Source: JBMNCQ01 sp049366715 (GTDB lineage: Bacteria > Bacillota > Peptococcia > Peptococcales > BICA1-8). From it: a stretch of 62,788 bases of DNA. A model generated the notes under the pieces. That model saw only the letters and a list, made by a program, of their open reading frames with translations, made no database searches and was not told where the DNA came from. The position numbers and the translations under genes were made by a program. How positions within the stretch are numbered: the stretch's first letter is position 1; each line of letters opens with the position of its first letter. Positions 43,107 through 52,336 of this stretch are shown one piece after another. The stretch lies in contig JBMNCQ010000006.1 in assembly GCA_049366715.1 (NCBI GenBank), positions 1 through 62,788 of the forward strand, written 5' to 3'.

Positions 43107-43634
43107 GTGAAAAATCGTAAGATAACTAGTGATTTTATAGTTGGTTGTGTGGCTATGGTGCTAGGATTTTTTATTTGGTTTAGAGCCCAAAGTTTCGATG
43201 ATGGAGTCAAGGATAGTTTCAGAACAGATGCTTTTGGCCCGACTTTGTATCCGTCTTTCTTAGGCCTCATGATGGTTCTAGCCGGTATAATAATAATCGT
43301 TGCATCGTTAAAGATAAATGCTAAAAAGCAATCAGCTGAAACAGAAGCAGTGTCAACAAAAGACCAAAATCCATTAGAAGAACCTGTGGTTTTAAGGGTT
43401 CCTAATAAGACGCTGCGAATCTTAGTATTATATCTCTTCATCGTTTTATACTGGTTAGGGGCAGCCCTAATCGGTTATTTGATTCCAACCATAACTTTTT
43501 GCTTACTGGTAGCCTTTTGGCTGGATGGAAATTGGAAGAGGGTTATGCAAGCGGGTGGTATGGCAGTAGTACTTTATGTATTGTTTTTTTATCTTTTACA
43601 GGTACCAATTAATAGAGGACTATTTATAAATTAA
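43107..43634 (+). CDS. TTT transporter small membrane subunit (TctB family)
   Basis: The GTG at 43107 (MKNRKITSDFIVG) follows GGGAGGTGAAT and is preferred; the frame is open back to 43017. The 175-aa protein has four hydrophobic helices, with the TctB pattern LYPSFLGLMMVLAGIIIIV after helix 1, a charged cytoplasmic loop and two closely spaced C-terminal helices. Together with TctA it forms the membrane part of the transporter. Confidence 0.85.
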   Translation: MKNRKITSDFIVGCVAMVLGFFIWFRAQSFDDGVKDSFRTDAFGPTLYPSFLGLMMVLAGIIIIVASLKINAKKQSAETEAVSTKDQNPLEEPVVLRVPNKTLRILVLYLFIVLYWLGAALIGYLIPTITFCLLVAFWLDGNWKRVMQAGGMAVVLYVLFFYLLQVPINRGLFIN

Positions 43635-43646
43635 GGGGTGCTAATA

Positions 43647-45149
43647 ATGAATGATCTTTTCATTGGTTTAGCTTCAATTTTTACATTAAAAACTATTTTA
43701 TATATCTGTGTTGGTTTAACTATGGGCATGATTGTAGGAGCACTGCCCGGTCTTAATGCGGCTACAGGAGTTGCTATAATGCTTCCTTTTACTTATCAAA
43801 TGGATATAGGGGTCGCAATTATTTTTTTGACAGCACTTTATTGTGGGGCAGTATATGCTGGATGTATTCCCGCTATCTTAGTTGGAGTACCGGGGACTAC
43901 TGCTTCCGCGGCTACTTTACTTGAAGGGCATATAATGCAGCAAAACGGTGATGGAGCAAAAGCTTTAGGAGTAGCTACTATTGCTTCCGGTATCGGCGGT
44001 ATAGTAGGAACTATCTTATTAATTACTATGGTTATACCTTTAGCTAAAGTTGCACTTAGCTTTGGTCCTCCTGAGTATTTTGCTTTGTCCGTATTTGGTT
44101 TATCTATTGTTGCTCGTCTAGCAGCCAAAAATATTGGGAAAGGTGTTTTTGCTACTTTAATTGGCTTGACAATTGCCTCGGTAGGTGCTGACCCATTTTG
44201 GTCCGTTCCTAGATTTACATTTGGGTTTGAATCACTTTCAGATGGCATAGAATTTATGCCGGTTCTGATAGGAGCATTTGCAATTTCCGAAGTCTTAATT
44301 CAAGCTGAAGAGGGAAATTTTAACGCTAAGTATATGTCCCACAAACCCAAAATACGGGAGATGATACCTAAAGCAAAGGAAATAATATCATATCTTAGAA
44401 CAATCATATATTCCGGTACTATCGGTACACTAATTGGTGTAATGCCAGGCGCCGGAGCAACTATTGCTAATTTTATTGCTTACAACGAAGGTAAACGTAT
44501 TTCAAAACATCCGGAACTATTTGGTACTGGATATCCTGAAGGAGTAGCTGCCTGTGAATCTGGTAATAATGGTGCTGCACCTGGCGCATTGGTTCCACTT
44601 TTAGCTTTAGGAATACCAGGTTCTGGTACAACTGCTTTGATTTTAACGGCCTTTATTTTGCATGGTGTCCGTCCTGGTCCGCTTCTTTTTACACAGCAGT
44701 CTGAAGTAGTTAATTCTATCTTTGGTGGTCTATTAGTTTCTAATGTCCTTTTAATAGTTATTGGATTTTTAGGGGTGCGTTTTTGGTCAAGTATGGTAAA
44801 TATTCCTCGTAACCTGCTTTTGGCGATGATAATTGTTCTAGCTATGATGGGTACCTTTTCGGTTAATTACTCCACTATGTCAGTATTTATTATGCTCATT
44901 TCTGGATTAATGGGGTACGGAATGAAAAAGGCGAATATACCTATTGCTCCTATGGTATTAGGTGTAGTTTTAGGATTTTTGATGGAAACCTCTTTCCGAC
45001 GTGGCTTAGCAATATCAGGTGGCAGTCTGATGATATTCTTTGAAAGACCCATTACCGTAGTCTTGTTAATAATATCCTTATTGTCAGTTGTAACAGCTAT
45101 AGTGCCAATAAAAATTCCTTTTTTTATTAAGAAAAACAAAGCTGTTTAA
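43647..45149 (+). CDS. TTT transporter large permease (TctA family)
   Basis: ATG at 43647 (MNDLFIGL) lies six bases after AAGGGGTG; the upstream GTG is less likely. The roughly 500-aa protein has the repeated TctA signatures GMIVGALPGLNAATGVAIMLPF and GTLIGVMPGAGATIANFIAYNEGKR. Further motifs are AAPGALVPLLALGIPGSGTTALI and GVRPGPLLFTQQ. It is the Na+- or H+-driven channel of the system. It ends the transport genes; a 374-bp gap follows. Confidence 0.93.
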   Translation: MNDLFIGLASIFTLKTILYICVGLTMGMIVGALPGLNAATGVAIMLPFTYQMDIGVAIIFLTALYCGAVYAGCIPAILVGVPGTTASAATLLEGHIMQQNGDGAKALGVATIASGIGGIVGTILLITMVIPLAKVALSFGPPEYFALSVFGLSIVARLAAKNIGKGVFATLIGLTIASVGADPFWSVPRFTFGFESLSDGIEFMPVLIGAFAISEVLIQAEEGNFNAKYMSHKPKIREMIPKAKEIISYLRTIIYSGTIGTLIGVMPGAGATIANFIAYNEGKRISKHPELFGTGYPEGVAACESGNNGAAPGALVPLLALGIPGSGTTALILTAFILHGVRPGPLLFTQQSEVVNSIFGGLLVSNVLLIVIGFLGVRFWSSMVNIPRNLLLAMIIVLAMMGTFSVNYSTMSVFIMLISGLMGYGMKKANIPIAPMVLGVVLGFLMETSFRRGLAISGGSLMIFFERPITVVLLIISLLSVVTAIVPIKIPFFIKKNKAV

Positions 45150-45523
45150 TATTATAAATTTCATTAATTAAGGGATGATGTTATGAAATTAAATGTAGAT
45201 ATGTAGATATATTGTGGTGAATATTTTACTATTGCTCTTAGATAAAATTACTATATTATTTATATTATTTCGTTAATAGATCTAAACATTTGTGATGATA
45301 AGATTATTGATCGTAGGATAAATGTACTAAATGGTCGAAATCCCCATTTAGAGAGTATTCTTGTTTGGAAAAAGATAATCTATCTATTGTCAAATATTTT
45401 TAAAGAAAAGTTGGCTTTAATTATTTAAATTATTTCTCTGTTAGTTTAGTTTCAATAAGGCGAGGCCTACAAATAAAGCAATTTTTAAAACTGGTACAAG
45501 ATAATATATTAGGAGGTGTTTTT
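45150..45523. other. AT-rich spacer
   Basis: No gene, terminator or clear promoter recognised between the TctA and aldolase genes. The AGGAGGTG just before 45524 is the aldolase ribosome binding site. Confidence 0.4.
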
Positions 45524-46288
45524 ATGTATCGAAATCCTCTAAAGGCTAAAGTGCTAAATAGAGAAAAAATAACCGGTTGTATCATTCAAGGAGCACTCCC
45601 TGCATTTATAGAGATGACTGCATTGGCTGGTTTTGATTTTGTCTTTATTGATACAGAGCATACATCATTTTCAATCCGCGATTGTGAAGTGCTTATTCGT
45701 ACTGCAGAAGCTAGAAACACTATCCCGTTAATAAGGATATTTGATAAGTCCCCTCAAACTATTTTGCATTATATGGATATAGGGGCAATGGGGGTTATAG
45801 TACCGGGTGTTGAAAGTGGTGAAGAGGTGAAGAACGTAGTCAATGCAGTTAAATATTACCCTCAGGGTAACCGGGGACTATGTCCCACCACTAGTGCAGC
45901 TGACTTTGGAATGAAAGCTACTCTAAAAGATTATACAAAGGAGGCTAATAATGAAACAGTAGTGTTTGGGATAATAGAATCAAAGCAGGCAGTTGAAAAT
46001 ATAAACGATATTTTGTCTGTGGAAGGGCTTGATGGTGTGCTTATTGGCACTACAGATCTGGCTCAATCATTAGGGTGTTCAGGTGAATATAATCATCCAG
46101 AGGTAAATGAGATGTTTGAAAAAGTAGTGCAGGCATGTTTAGCAAAGAATATAACTATTGGCGCAGTAATTCGTGAAGGTGAAATCCCCAAAAAGTATTT
46201 TGATTTAGGTGTAAATATGGTAATCCTTAATTTATATTCATTAATCAGTAAAGAACTACAGAGATTTATCTATGCAAAGGAAATTTAG
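45524..46288 (+). CDS. HpcH/HpaI-family aldolase (class II, pyruvate-type)
   Basis: The 254-aa protein follows the HpcH/HpaI pattern: DFVFIDTEHTSFSIRD with general base His46, LIRIFD with Arg71, GVIVPGVESGEEV, GIIESKQAVEN with metal-ligand Glu152 and LIGTTDLAQSLG with metal-ligand Asp178. These metal-dependent enzymes split 2-keto-4-hydroxy acids into pyruvate and an aldehyde, or the reverse. Placed behind a carboxylate transporter and before a GntR gene, it probably carries out the retro-aldol step in breakdown of the imported acid. The exact substrate is open. Confidence 0.88.
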   Translation: MYRNPLKAKVLNREKITGCIIQGALPAFIEMTALAGFDFVFIDTEHTSFSIRDCEVLIRTAEARNTIPLIRIFDKSPQTILHYMDIGAMGVIVPGVESGEEVKNVVNAVKYYPQGNRGLCPTTSAADFGMKATLKDYTKEANNETVVFGIIESKQAVENINDILSVEGLDGVLIGTTDLAQSLGCSGEYNHPEVNEMFEKVVQACLAKNITIGAVIREGEIPKKYFDLGVNMVILNLYSLISKELQRFIYAKEI

Positions 46289-46351
46289 CGTTAAGTCAGA
46301 ATAAAACCTATAATTTCTTCATACCATATTTTCCTAGTATGGAGATTTCAA

Positions 46352-46391
46352 AAGGCTTCCGTCATTTTTATGTGGTGGCCTTGATTTTTTT
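46352..46391 (+). terminator. Terminator after the aldolase gene
   Basis: AAGGC..CC and GG..GCCTT pair around a long loop, followed by GATTTTTTTT. The stem is imperfect, so confidence is moderate. Confidence 0.5.
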
Positions 46392-46492
46392 TGTAAATTA
46401 TCTTTAAACGTTAGGGGGTATTAATTTGTTAATAATTGGTCTAATATTTTCATTTTCCATAGTAATTTATTTAGTTCACAGAAAAATACCCA

Positions 46493-46690
46493 GCTGTAAT
46501 CCCAGCCAGAGTAAAATCACCAAAAGATAAACCCACGGTTGAAAGCTCGGTTGGTATTATATCAACATGGATATTGGCAGCTATATGCAATCAGCAATTT
46601 TTATCACTACGCGAGTTAAATCAGGCTATCTGAGAAAAGCTTCATATATTCAACAAACTTTTGAAGAATATATCCCTGTAGCATAACAAA
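46493..46690 (+). pseudogene. Relic of an IS21-family IstA transposase
   Basis: The frame from 46493 reads AVIPARVKSPKDKPTVESSV, then STWILAAICNQQFLSLRELNQAI, a stop, and EKLHIFNKLLKN. This matches the IstA region after the catalytic core (PAR..KPKDKAKVE..V, WILAALRN..FFSLAELN.AI). Only about 65 codons remain, without IstB. Confidence 0.65.
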
Positions 46691-46710
46691 ATTATATAAG
46701 AACCAAACAC

Positions 46711-46745
46711 AAAAAGCCAATAGTTTCAAAGACTATGGGCTTTTT
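46711..46745. terminator. Strong hairpin terminator
   Basis: AAAAAGCCAATAGT and ACTATGGGCTTTTT pair with one mismatch around a 7-nt loop, with A- and T-runs on either side. It shields the GntR gene from upstream transcription. Confidence 0.8.
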
Positions 46746-46892
46746 ACCATTTTAAAACTGTAAAAGTCAGGTAAAATAGGGAAAATCATTTATTTTTCTA
46801 GTTGTCTCTAAAACCTTTTTTTTTATGGTATAATTAAACATTAATGGCATCTGTATACCTTAACAATCAGACTGGTAAAAGGAGAGATAGTC

Positions 46893-47570
46893 ATGGAAAA
46901 ATTAGAAAAAGTAGAAACATATAAGGACAAGGCCTATAAGGCCATAAAGGCATCGATAATTAATCAGGATTTTCAGCCGGGTACGCAACTTAATGAGAGG
47001 GAACTTGCTGAAAGATTAGGGATTAGCCGAACGCCTATCCGGGAAGCTTTAAAAAAACTAGAAAATGACGGATGGGTAAAGACCGAGCCATGGCTAGGGA
47101 CATTTGTTATGGATATATTAGAAAATGATATTGAGGAAATTTTTCAAATACGAACCGCCCTTGATCCACTAATTATGGAGTTGTTAATTAAAAAAGCGGA
47201 TACAAACGATATACTGAAGATTGAGAAATTTTTAGGCGAGCAGCATATAATTATTCAAAAATCAAAAAAGGTATCAATTGAAAACTTTGATGACTTTCAT
47301 CTTTTTTTAGCAGGGCTAACTGGGAATAAAAAGTTAATTCAAATAATGGAGAATATTGCCGATATGAAAATTCGTCTAGATATAGAAACTTTAAAATCTC
47401 AAAAAAGACGAGAGGAAGTTATTTTAGAGCATCAACAGTTACTTTATTCTTTAAAAGAAAAGGATATTCCTAAAGCAAAACAAATGGCTAGTGAGCATGT
47501 AGTAAAAGCCAGAGATAAACTACTGAAAAATTGGGCACATGGGGTAGGGGAACATAATACCCATAAATAA
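46893..47570 (+). CDS. GntR-family regulator with FCD domain
   Basis: The 225-aa protein has the GntR winged helix (AYKAIKASIINQDFQPGTQLNERELAERLGISRTPIREALKKLENDGWV) and an all-helical FCD ligand domain. The latter includes IFQIRTALDPLIMELLI, FHLFLAGLTGNKKL and EHQQLLYSLKEKDIPKAKQMASEHV. FCD regulators usually sense carboxylic acids with a bound metal. It lies behind the TTT-aldolase operon and is its likely local regulator. TATAAT at 46829-46834 is a probable -10 box; no clear -35 is seen. Confidence 0.92.
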   Translation: MEKLEKVETYKDKAYKAIKASIINQDFQPGTQLNERELAERLGISRTPIREALKKLENDGWVKTEPWLGTFVMDILENDIEEIFQIRTALDPLIMELLIKKADTNDILKIEKFLGEQHIIIQKSKKVSIENFDDFHLFLAGLTGNKKLIQIMENIADMKIRLDIETLKSQKRREEVILEHQQLLYSLKEKDIPKAKQMASEHVVKARDKLLKNWAHGVGEHNTHK

Positions 47571-47859
47571 GGAGCGGAAGTTAATAGAAGATGAAAAATG
47601 CAAGTTCACTACTTTCTTTTCAGTACGAATTGATGCCTATGATATTTAAAACAAATTTTTTCTCAATATTCTTCCAGGAAATATTGGTATTTAGTTTTTC
47701 TTTGGTGGTTTTCACCTTTACCTAGGGTTACGGAAGGGTACCTTTATAATTATAGTAGACTAGCTGAATCTGCCGATAAAGGTGCAATTATTAAAAATAG
47801 GCCTGATTAGTATCTTAATGTAATTCCTAAAGTAGACAAAAGAATCGTTCTCACTGTAT

Positions 47860-47888
47860 AAAAAAATCTCCCTCGGGCGATTTTTTTA
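47860..47888. terminator. Bidirectional terminator
   Basis: AAAAAATC and GATTTTTTT, with inner CC/GG pairing, form a short hairpin about 290 bp behind the GntR gene. The intervening 47571-47859 shows no gene. Confidence 0.65.
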
Positions 47889-47941
47889 ATAAGGATATTA
47901 TATTAGTGATACTTTCAAACGCATAATGAAAGTACGGGGGT

Positions 47942-48219
47942 GAAGGGGTCAATCGGAAGTTTTGCCCGTAAAAAGGCACAACTAACGGATGTTAATAGCT
48001 AGTTGCGCTTTAATTATAATTTCAGATAGGACTTACATGTATTTGTGTCTTCGAAAATATCTTTTCTCTCATTCCTCGAACTATTATATGGTAAGTACTA
48101 AACTCTTCTTTTATCTCGCATTTCTAAACTGCCCTCACTCCTCGGGTAACATGGCACCAAGCTATTTGCTGTATTCTACCTGATATTACCGAGCAAAACA
48201 AGAACCGTCCCTTACTTTC
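47942..48219 (-). repeat. MITE-like repeat (family M), copy A
   Basis: A 278-bp unit that matches 50748-51025 in inverted orientation over its whole length with few differences. It keeps one terminal repeat (AAGAACCGTCCC at 48201-48212), but the other end has lost it. An internal hairpin ACTAACGGATGTTAATAGCTAGT borders its left part. A 64-codon frame is open in both copies, but without a ribosome binding site I treat it as non-coding. Confidence 0.8.
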
Positions 48220-48310
48220 CCCCGGCAGAATTTTTAAAATTTATTCAGGACAGGCTTTTTCAGTCAGATTTTGATAGATGGTTGACAGCATTGAGAATGA
48301 TCAAGAGTGA

Positions 48311-48342
48311 AAAATATTCTTAAGTGAAAATATTCTTAAGTG
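48311..48342. repeat. Tandem 16-bp repeat
   Basis: AAAATATTCTTAAGTG occurs twice in perfect tandem in the spacer before the 66-codon gene. Confidence 0.8.
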
Positions 48343-48398
48343 AAAAAGGAGTGTTATTAAATAAATGCCGAATCATGATTTTCATAATTGTTTTTCTG

Positions 48399-48689
48399 AC
48401 TCCGTGAAGATAAATATACGCTTGACCTGGCTAAACGTCGTAATAATTCGGAGTTATTAGAAATCCTTGAATCTCTGGGGGTGTGCGATTTCCCCTGGAA
48501 TGATATACTGGAAACAGTAGAAAAAGCGGCCGCCGCCAATTATAATATCTCCGTCTTGACCGTTACCTGTATGATCCAGAAGCTCGTATGTTTGCTTTTG
48601 AAAAGTAATAAGAGGGAAAAGGAGGAGGCGTATGAAGTTTCCGGACAGTGCGGGTTTAGTACTTACCAGTGTCGATGGTTTTATTAAAG
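48399..48689 (+). pseudogene. Unrecognised ORF remnant
   Basis: One frame reads EDKYTLDLAKRRNNSELLEILESLG, then VCDFPWNDILETVEKAAAANYNISVLTV and CMIQK.., which has the composition of real protein. There is no start codon with a ribosome binding site, and the frame ends in a different frame from the next ORF. I do not know the family; it may be the broken front part of the gene at 48632. Confidence 0.35.
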
Positions 48690-48832
48690 ATGAAACAATG
48701 ATGGTCCAGCACATTGCTAATTACTACTATCCTTTTGGCGATTTTGTGGAGCAGTTGCAAGCGTACGATTCGACTCCGACCGGCCTTGAGCTGTTATCAG
48801 GGCCCCAGGCTATAGTTTACCGCCGGGCATAA
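48632..48832 (+). CDS. Small unknown protein (66 aa)
   Basis: ATG preceded by AAAAGGAGGAGGCGT. The product includes LVLTSVDGFIKDETMMVQHIANYYYPFGDFVEQLQAYDSTPTG and ends GPQAIVYRRA. It is soluble and unrecognised. It is probably independent or the rear part of a split gene. The 290-bp spacer to the next gene holds nothing I recognise. Confidence 0.4.
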   Translation: MKFPDSAGLVLTSVDGFIKDETMMVQHIANYYYPFGDFVEQLQAYDSTPTGLELLSGPQAIVYRRA

Positions 48833-49124
48833 GGATAAGATGAACCATAGTGAAACAAACGGACAAAATAAAAGCCAAATCATCGGGACAAGGCATATTG
48901 AGAGTATAGTAAGGGTTGAACGTGCTTCTTGGAAACCTTTGTGATTCAAGGGCTTGATAAGCAAGAGGGATGTTTTATCTTTTGTAGTTTTAGACGTAAA
49001 ATAGAGATTGGTCTAGGCGAATTTTATAAAGCAATATGGGACGTTTAATAGGAGATAATGCTTTATCCTTCATTGTCTGGTAGGTTTGGATGCAATTTGA
49101 ACTTAATATTAGGAAGGTGAATCC

Positions 49125-50408
49125 ATGGGACATATTACCAGTAAAGATGCCTATAAGAATTTAGAAGAAAGAATCAATTGGTTTACACAAGGGGCTCCGC
49201 CCTCGGACAGCCTATATAATATTTTGCAAGTTCTATATACAGAAACTGAAGCCAAATGGGTCGCGCTCTTGCCGGTTCGTCCCTTTACTGCCCAAAAAGC
49301 AGCAAAAATCTGGAATACCAGTGAAGGGAAAGCAGAAGCTTTTTTAGAACATCTTTGTGAGAAGGCGTTACTTGTGGATTCCTTTTATAAAGGGGTACGT
49401 CAATTTGTAATGCCACCACCGATGGCAGGGTTTATTGAATTTGCCTTGATGCGTACAAGAGGTGACATTGATCAGAAATATTTAAGTGAATTGTATTATC
49501 AATATATGAATGTAGAAGAAGATTTTGTTAAGGATTTATTTTTCGCAACAGAGACATATCTGGGACGGGTTTATGTGCAGGAGCCAATTTTGACTAATGA
49601 TAACACAATTCATATTTTGGATTATGAAAGGGCAAGCCATATTATTGCGGAAGCAACTCATATAGGCCTGGGAACTTGTTATTGTAGACATAAGATGTTA
49701 CATGCAGGCCACCCATGTGAAATAAATGCTCCTTTGGATGTCTGCCTCACCTTTGGAAACGTTGCCCGTTCTCTTGCGGAAAATGGGCAGCATGCGAGGT
49801 TAATTGATAAGAAAGAGGCCATGGCTGTATTAGAACGTTCTTATGCAGCTAATTTGGTGCAGATTGGCGAAAATGTTCGTGAAGCCCCGGCATTTATTTG
49901 CAATTGTTGCGGCTGCTGTTGTGAAGCCTTGCAAGCCGCAAGAAAATTTAGCCCCATGCAGCCGGTGGCTACTACAAATTATATACCTAAGATTTCGAAA
50001 GAATGTGTAGGATGCGGTAAATGTGAAAAGACATGTCCGGTATTAGCAATTTCCAGGTCAGACAACAAAGAGGGTAAGGCGGTAGCTCAAGTAGATAATG
50101 AGGTATGCCTTGGTTGTGGTGTATGTGTGCGAAGCTGTCCGCAAAATGCCATTGAATTAGTGCGAAGAGAGGTCCAAGTCATTACGCCGGTGAATAGTAC
50201 CCATAGATTTGTACTGCAGGCAATCGAAAAAGGAACCCTCCAAAATCTCATATTTGATAACCGGGCATTTGCCAATCATCGCGCGATGGCGGCAGTATTG
50301 GGAGTTATTCTTAAATTACCGCCTTTAAAGCAGATTATGGCCAGTAAACAGTTTAAGTCCATATATTTGGATAAATTATTGTCGAATAAAAGTGCTGAAA
50401 GGCTGTAA
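49125..50408 (+). CDS. 4Fe-4S dicluster protein of unknown function
   Basis: The 427-aa protein has a helical N-terminal half (winged-helix-like around KAAKIWNTSEGKAEAFLEHLCEKALLV). A Cys-rich middle follows (GLGTCYCRHKMLHAGHPCE, DVCLTFG; ICNCCGCCCEAL at about 265-275). A two-cluster ferredoxin domain then reads CVGCGKCEKTCPVLAI and CLGCGVCVRSCPQNAI. The middle Cys cluster could bind an additional cofactor. Proteins of this layout occur in anaerobes without a proven role. AGGAAGGTGAATCC precedes the ATG. Inverted copies of repeat family M lie on both sides (47942 and 50598-51037). Confidence 0.75.
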   Translation: MGHITSKDAYKNLEERINWFTQGAPPSDSLYNILQVLYTETEAKWVALLPVRPFTAQKAAKIWNTSEGKAEAFLEHLCEKALLVDSFYKGVRQFVMPPPMAGFIEFALMRTRGDIDQKYLSELYYQYMNVEEDFVKDLFFATETYLGRVYVQEPILTNDNTIHILDYERASHIIAEATHIGLGTCYCRHKMLHAGHPCEINAPLDVCLTFGNVARSLAENGQHARLIDKKEAMAVLERSYAANLVQIGENVREAPAFICNCCGCCCEALQAARKFSPMQPVATTNYIPKISKECVGCGKCEKTCPVLAISRSDNKEGKAVAQVDNEVCLGCGVCVRSCPQNAIELVRREVQVITPVNSTHRFVLQAIEKGTLQNLIFDNRAFANHRAMAAVLGVILKLPPLKQIMASKQFKSIYLDKLLSNKSAERL

Positions 50409-50597
50409 AATGTCTGCAGATGTCTGCAGATATAATGAGGAACCAGAGAAGCTGAATTTTCAGGTCTGTAAAAAAGCGTCGGTATTTTAATATTTGTCTT
50501 CTGACCAGGTGGTACCAGCTTCTGTGGGGCATCATTTTTGTACATTTGAAGGGGGGAAACAATGCCTGCTTGGACTTGCCAATAAGGATTTATGGTG

Positions 50598-50743
50598 GAA
50601 AGTAAGGGACGGTTCTTGTTTTGCTTGGTAATATCAGGTAGAATACAGCAAATAGCTTGGTGCCATGTTACCCGAGGAGTGAGGGCAGTTTAGAAATACG
50701 AGATAAAAGAAGAGTTTAGTACTTACCATATAATAGTTCGAGG
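50598..50743 (+). repeat. MITE-like repeat (family M), truncated copy C
   Basis: The first 146 bases of the unit (AGTAAGGGACGGTTCTTG through ATAATAGTTCGAGGA) stand in tandem directly before the complete copy B, in the same orientation. Bases 50409-50597 between the Fe-S gene and this repeat hold no recognised gene. Confidence 0.85.
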
Positions 50744-50747
50744 AAAA

Positions 50748-51037
50748 GAAAGTAAGGGACGGTTCTTATTTTGCTCGGTAATATCAGGTAGAATACAGCA
50801 AATAGCTTGGTGCCATGTTACCCGAGGAGTGAGGGCAGTTTAGAAATGCGAGATAAAAGAAGAGTTTAGTACTTACCATATAATAGTTCGAGGAATGAGA
50901 GAAAAGATATTTTCGAAGACACAAATGCATATAAGTCCTATCTGAAACCATAATTAAAGCGCAACTAGCTATTAACATCCGTTAGTTGCGCCTTTTTACG
51001 GGCAAAACTTCCGATTGACCCCTTCAAGAACCGTCCC
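50748..51037 (+). repeat. MITE-like repeat (family M), complete copy B
   Basis: Complete unit with perfect 12-bp terminal inverted repeats: GGGACGGTTCTT (50756-50767) and AAGAACCGTCCC (51026-51037), 282 bp in all. Near the right end GCGCAACTAG..CTAACGGATGTTAG-like sequence forms a hairpin (GCGCAACTA..TAGTTGCGC) followed by CTTTTT. The size, terminal repeats, lack of genes and several copies fit a miniature transposable element or a REP-type mobile repeat. Confidence 0.8.
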
Positions 51038-51141
51038 CAAGAAAACAACTTGATATTAATTTCAGGATTTTCACACGATTTACTGTGTTTCACGACTGGT
51101 CCCCGCCTCTGTCCGGCGGGGACATTTGAAAAACGGCGCCG

Positions 51142-52155
51142 TCACGTCTGATGATCATTCTGTGTAAGAGTATTCCAAGGCATCGCTTTCTCACATTCTG
51201 CAGCATAGTCTTTAAAAACATCCTTCACGATATCGATGAGACTGGTAAAATAGCTAGAAATGGGTTTACCACGGAGATACATCAAAACGATGGAGCAGTT
51301 GATGGAAAAGTTCAGGATGGGAAGCCGCAGGACATTGCTGAGGAAACTGGTATATTGAGTGGTGGCGTGCTGCAGTATGCTCCGAGACATGAAAACGCCC
51401 GCATAACCGGCTCCGCACAGCTGCAGCAGGGGAAGTACGTTGCTGGATTCAACAAAGATGTTGGGCTTCTGATTGAACTGTAGATAAGCCTGCGCGATCT
51501 GGAAATGGATATGGGAATGGCTCGGCTTGAGAATAACTGGAATTGATAAGATTTCGACAAGCCCAATTCCTTTAGTAAGAGCACTTTGCAGGCGTTCTTC
51601 CAGGAACTTATACTGGACCAGCAGATTTGGGGGCGCGAGAAAATACATCTGGTTTTCATCCATCAGGGGAACAGTTGTAATCATGCGGTTGGATGTTAAG
51701 GAAGTTTCTTCGATGCCGATCATCACATCAATTTTGCCCTCCAGCAGTTCTTGCCCCAGTACGAAGGTATGTGCCTCTTTCAGGGATAGGTCCACCAGTG
51801 GGTAAAGCTTATTGAAACGGGGAATGATTCGGGGAATGAAGATGGGGGCGCGGGTGGGTGTAATCCCGAAACGGATTTTACCTTTCTGTTGGGAACGGAT
51901 ATGGCTGAACTCGGCCAGAAGACGTTCCTCTTCCTGGAATGACTGCCGGGCGTGATCCAGCAGGAGTTCGCCCGCATAGGTGAGACTTAAAGAGGGCTTG
52001 CGCTCGAACAACTGGACGCCGTAGTGACCCTCCAGACGTTTTATGTGTTGGCTCAGGCTTTGCTGGGACAGGTAGAGATTGTTGGCGGCCTTGGTAAAGC
52101 TCATTTCCTTGACCACTTCTTCAAAGTACAGCAGGGAACGGGTGTACAAGGACAT
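51142..52155 (-). CDS. LysR-family transcriptional regulator 2
   Basis: Start at 52155 (MSLYTRSLLYFEEVVKEMSFTKAANNLYLSQQSLSQHIKRLE), preceded by AAAGG; the longer frame to 52203 would run through the operator. The 337-aa protein has the LysR winged helix and ligand domain (GKIRFGITPTRAPIFIPRIIPRF). It is divergent from the enolase-superfamily gene and the second TTT operon, with 181 bp between, and probably regulates them. Confidence 0.9.
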   Translation of the reverse strand: MSLYTRSLLYFEEVVKEMSFTKAANNLYLSQQSLSQHIKRLEGHYGVQLFERKPSLSLTYAGELLLDHARQSFQEEERLLAEFSHIRSQQKGKIRFGITPTRAPIFIPRIIPRFNKLYPLVDLSLKEAHTFVLGQELLEGKIDVMIGIEETSLTSNRMITTVPLMDENQMYFLAPPNLLVQYKFLEERLQSALTKGIGLVEILSIPVILKPSHSHIHFQIAQAYLQFNQKPNIFVESSNVLPLLQLCGAGYAGVFMSRSILQHATTQYTSFLSNVLRLPILNFSINCSIVLMYLRGKPISSYFTSLIDIVKDVFKDYAAECEKAMPWNTLTQNDHQT

Positions 52156-52189
52156 CACAACCTTTCGCTTGTGGAAATTACAAAAAAAC

Positions 52190-52207
52190 AACAATTGACT
52201 CATTGTT
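52190..52207. promoter_or_regulatory. Candidate LysR operator
   Basis: AACAAT and ATTGTT form a perfect inverted repeat around TGACTC in the LysR/enolase-like intergenic region. The T-rich/A-rich symmetric form and location fit a LysR site. Confidence 0.5.
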
Positions 52208-52336
52208 TAAGAAAAAATAACATTTAATTATAAAAAAGTCAACAAAAATTCACAAACATTAGCTTTGATTTTGCTGATTTTCTCCCAAACAAAGTACGCA
52301 GCATATGTGAAAAAACAATTGAAAGGTGAGTGTCAC

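Noticed and set aside
47989..48183. 64-codon frame in repeat copy A, also present at 50784-50978
   Set aside because: The frame is conserved only because the whole repeat is; no ribosome binding site precedes it and the product resembles no protein.
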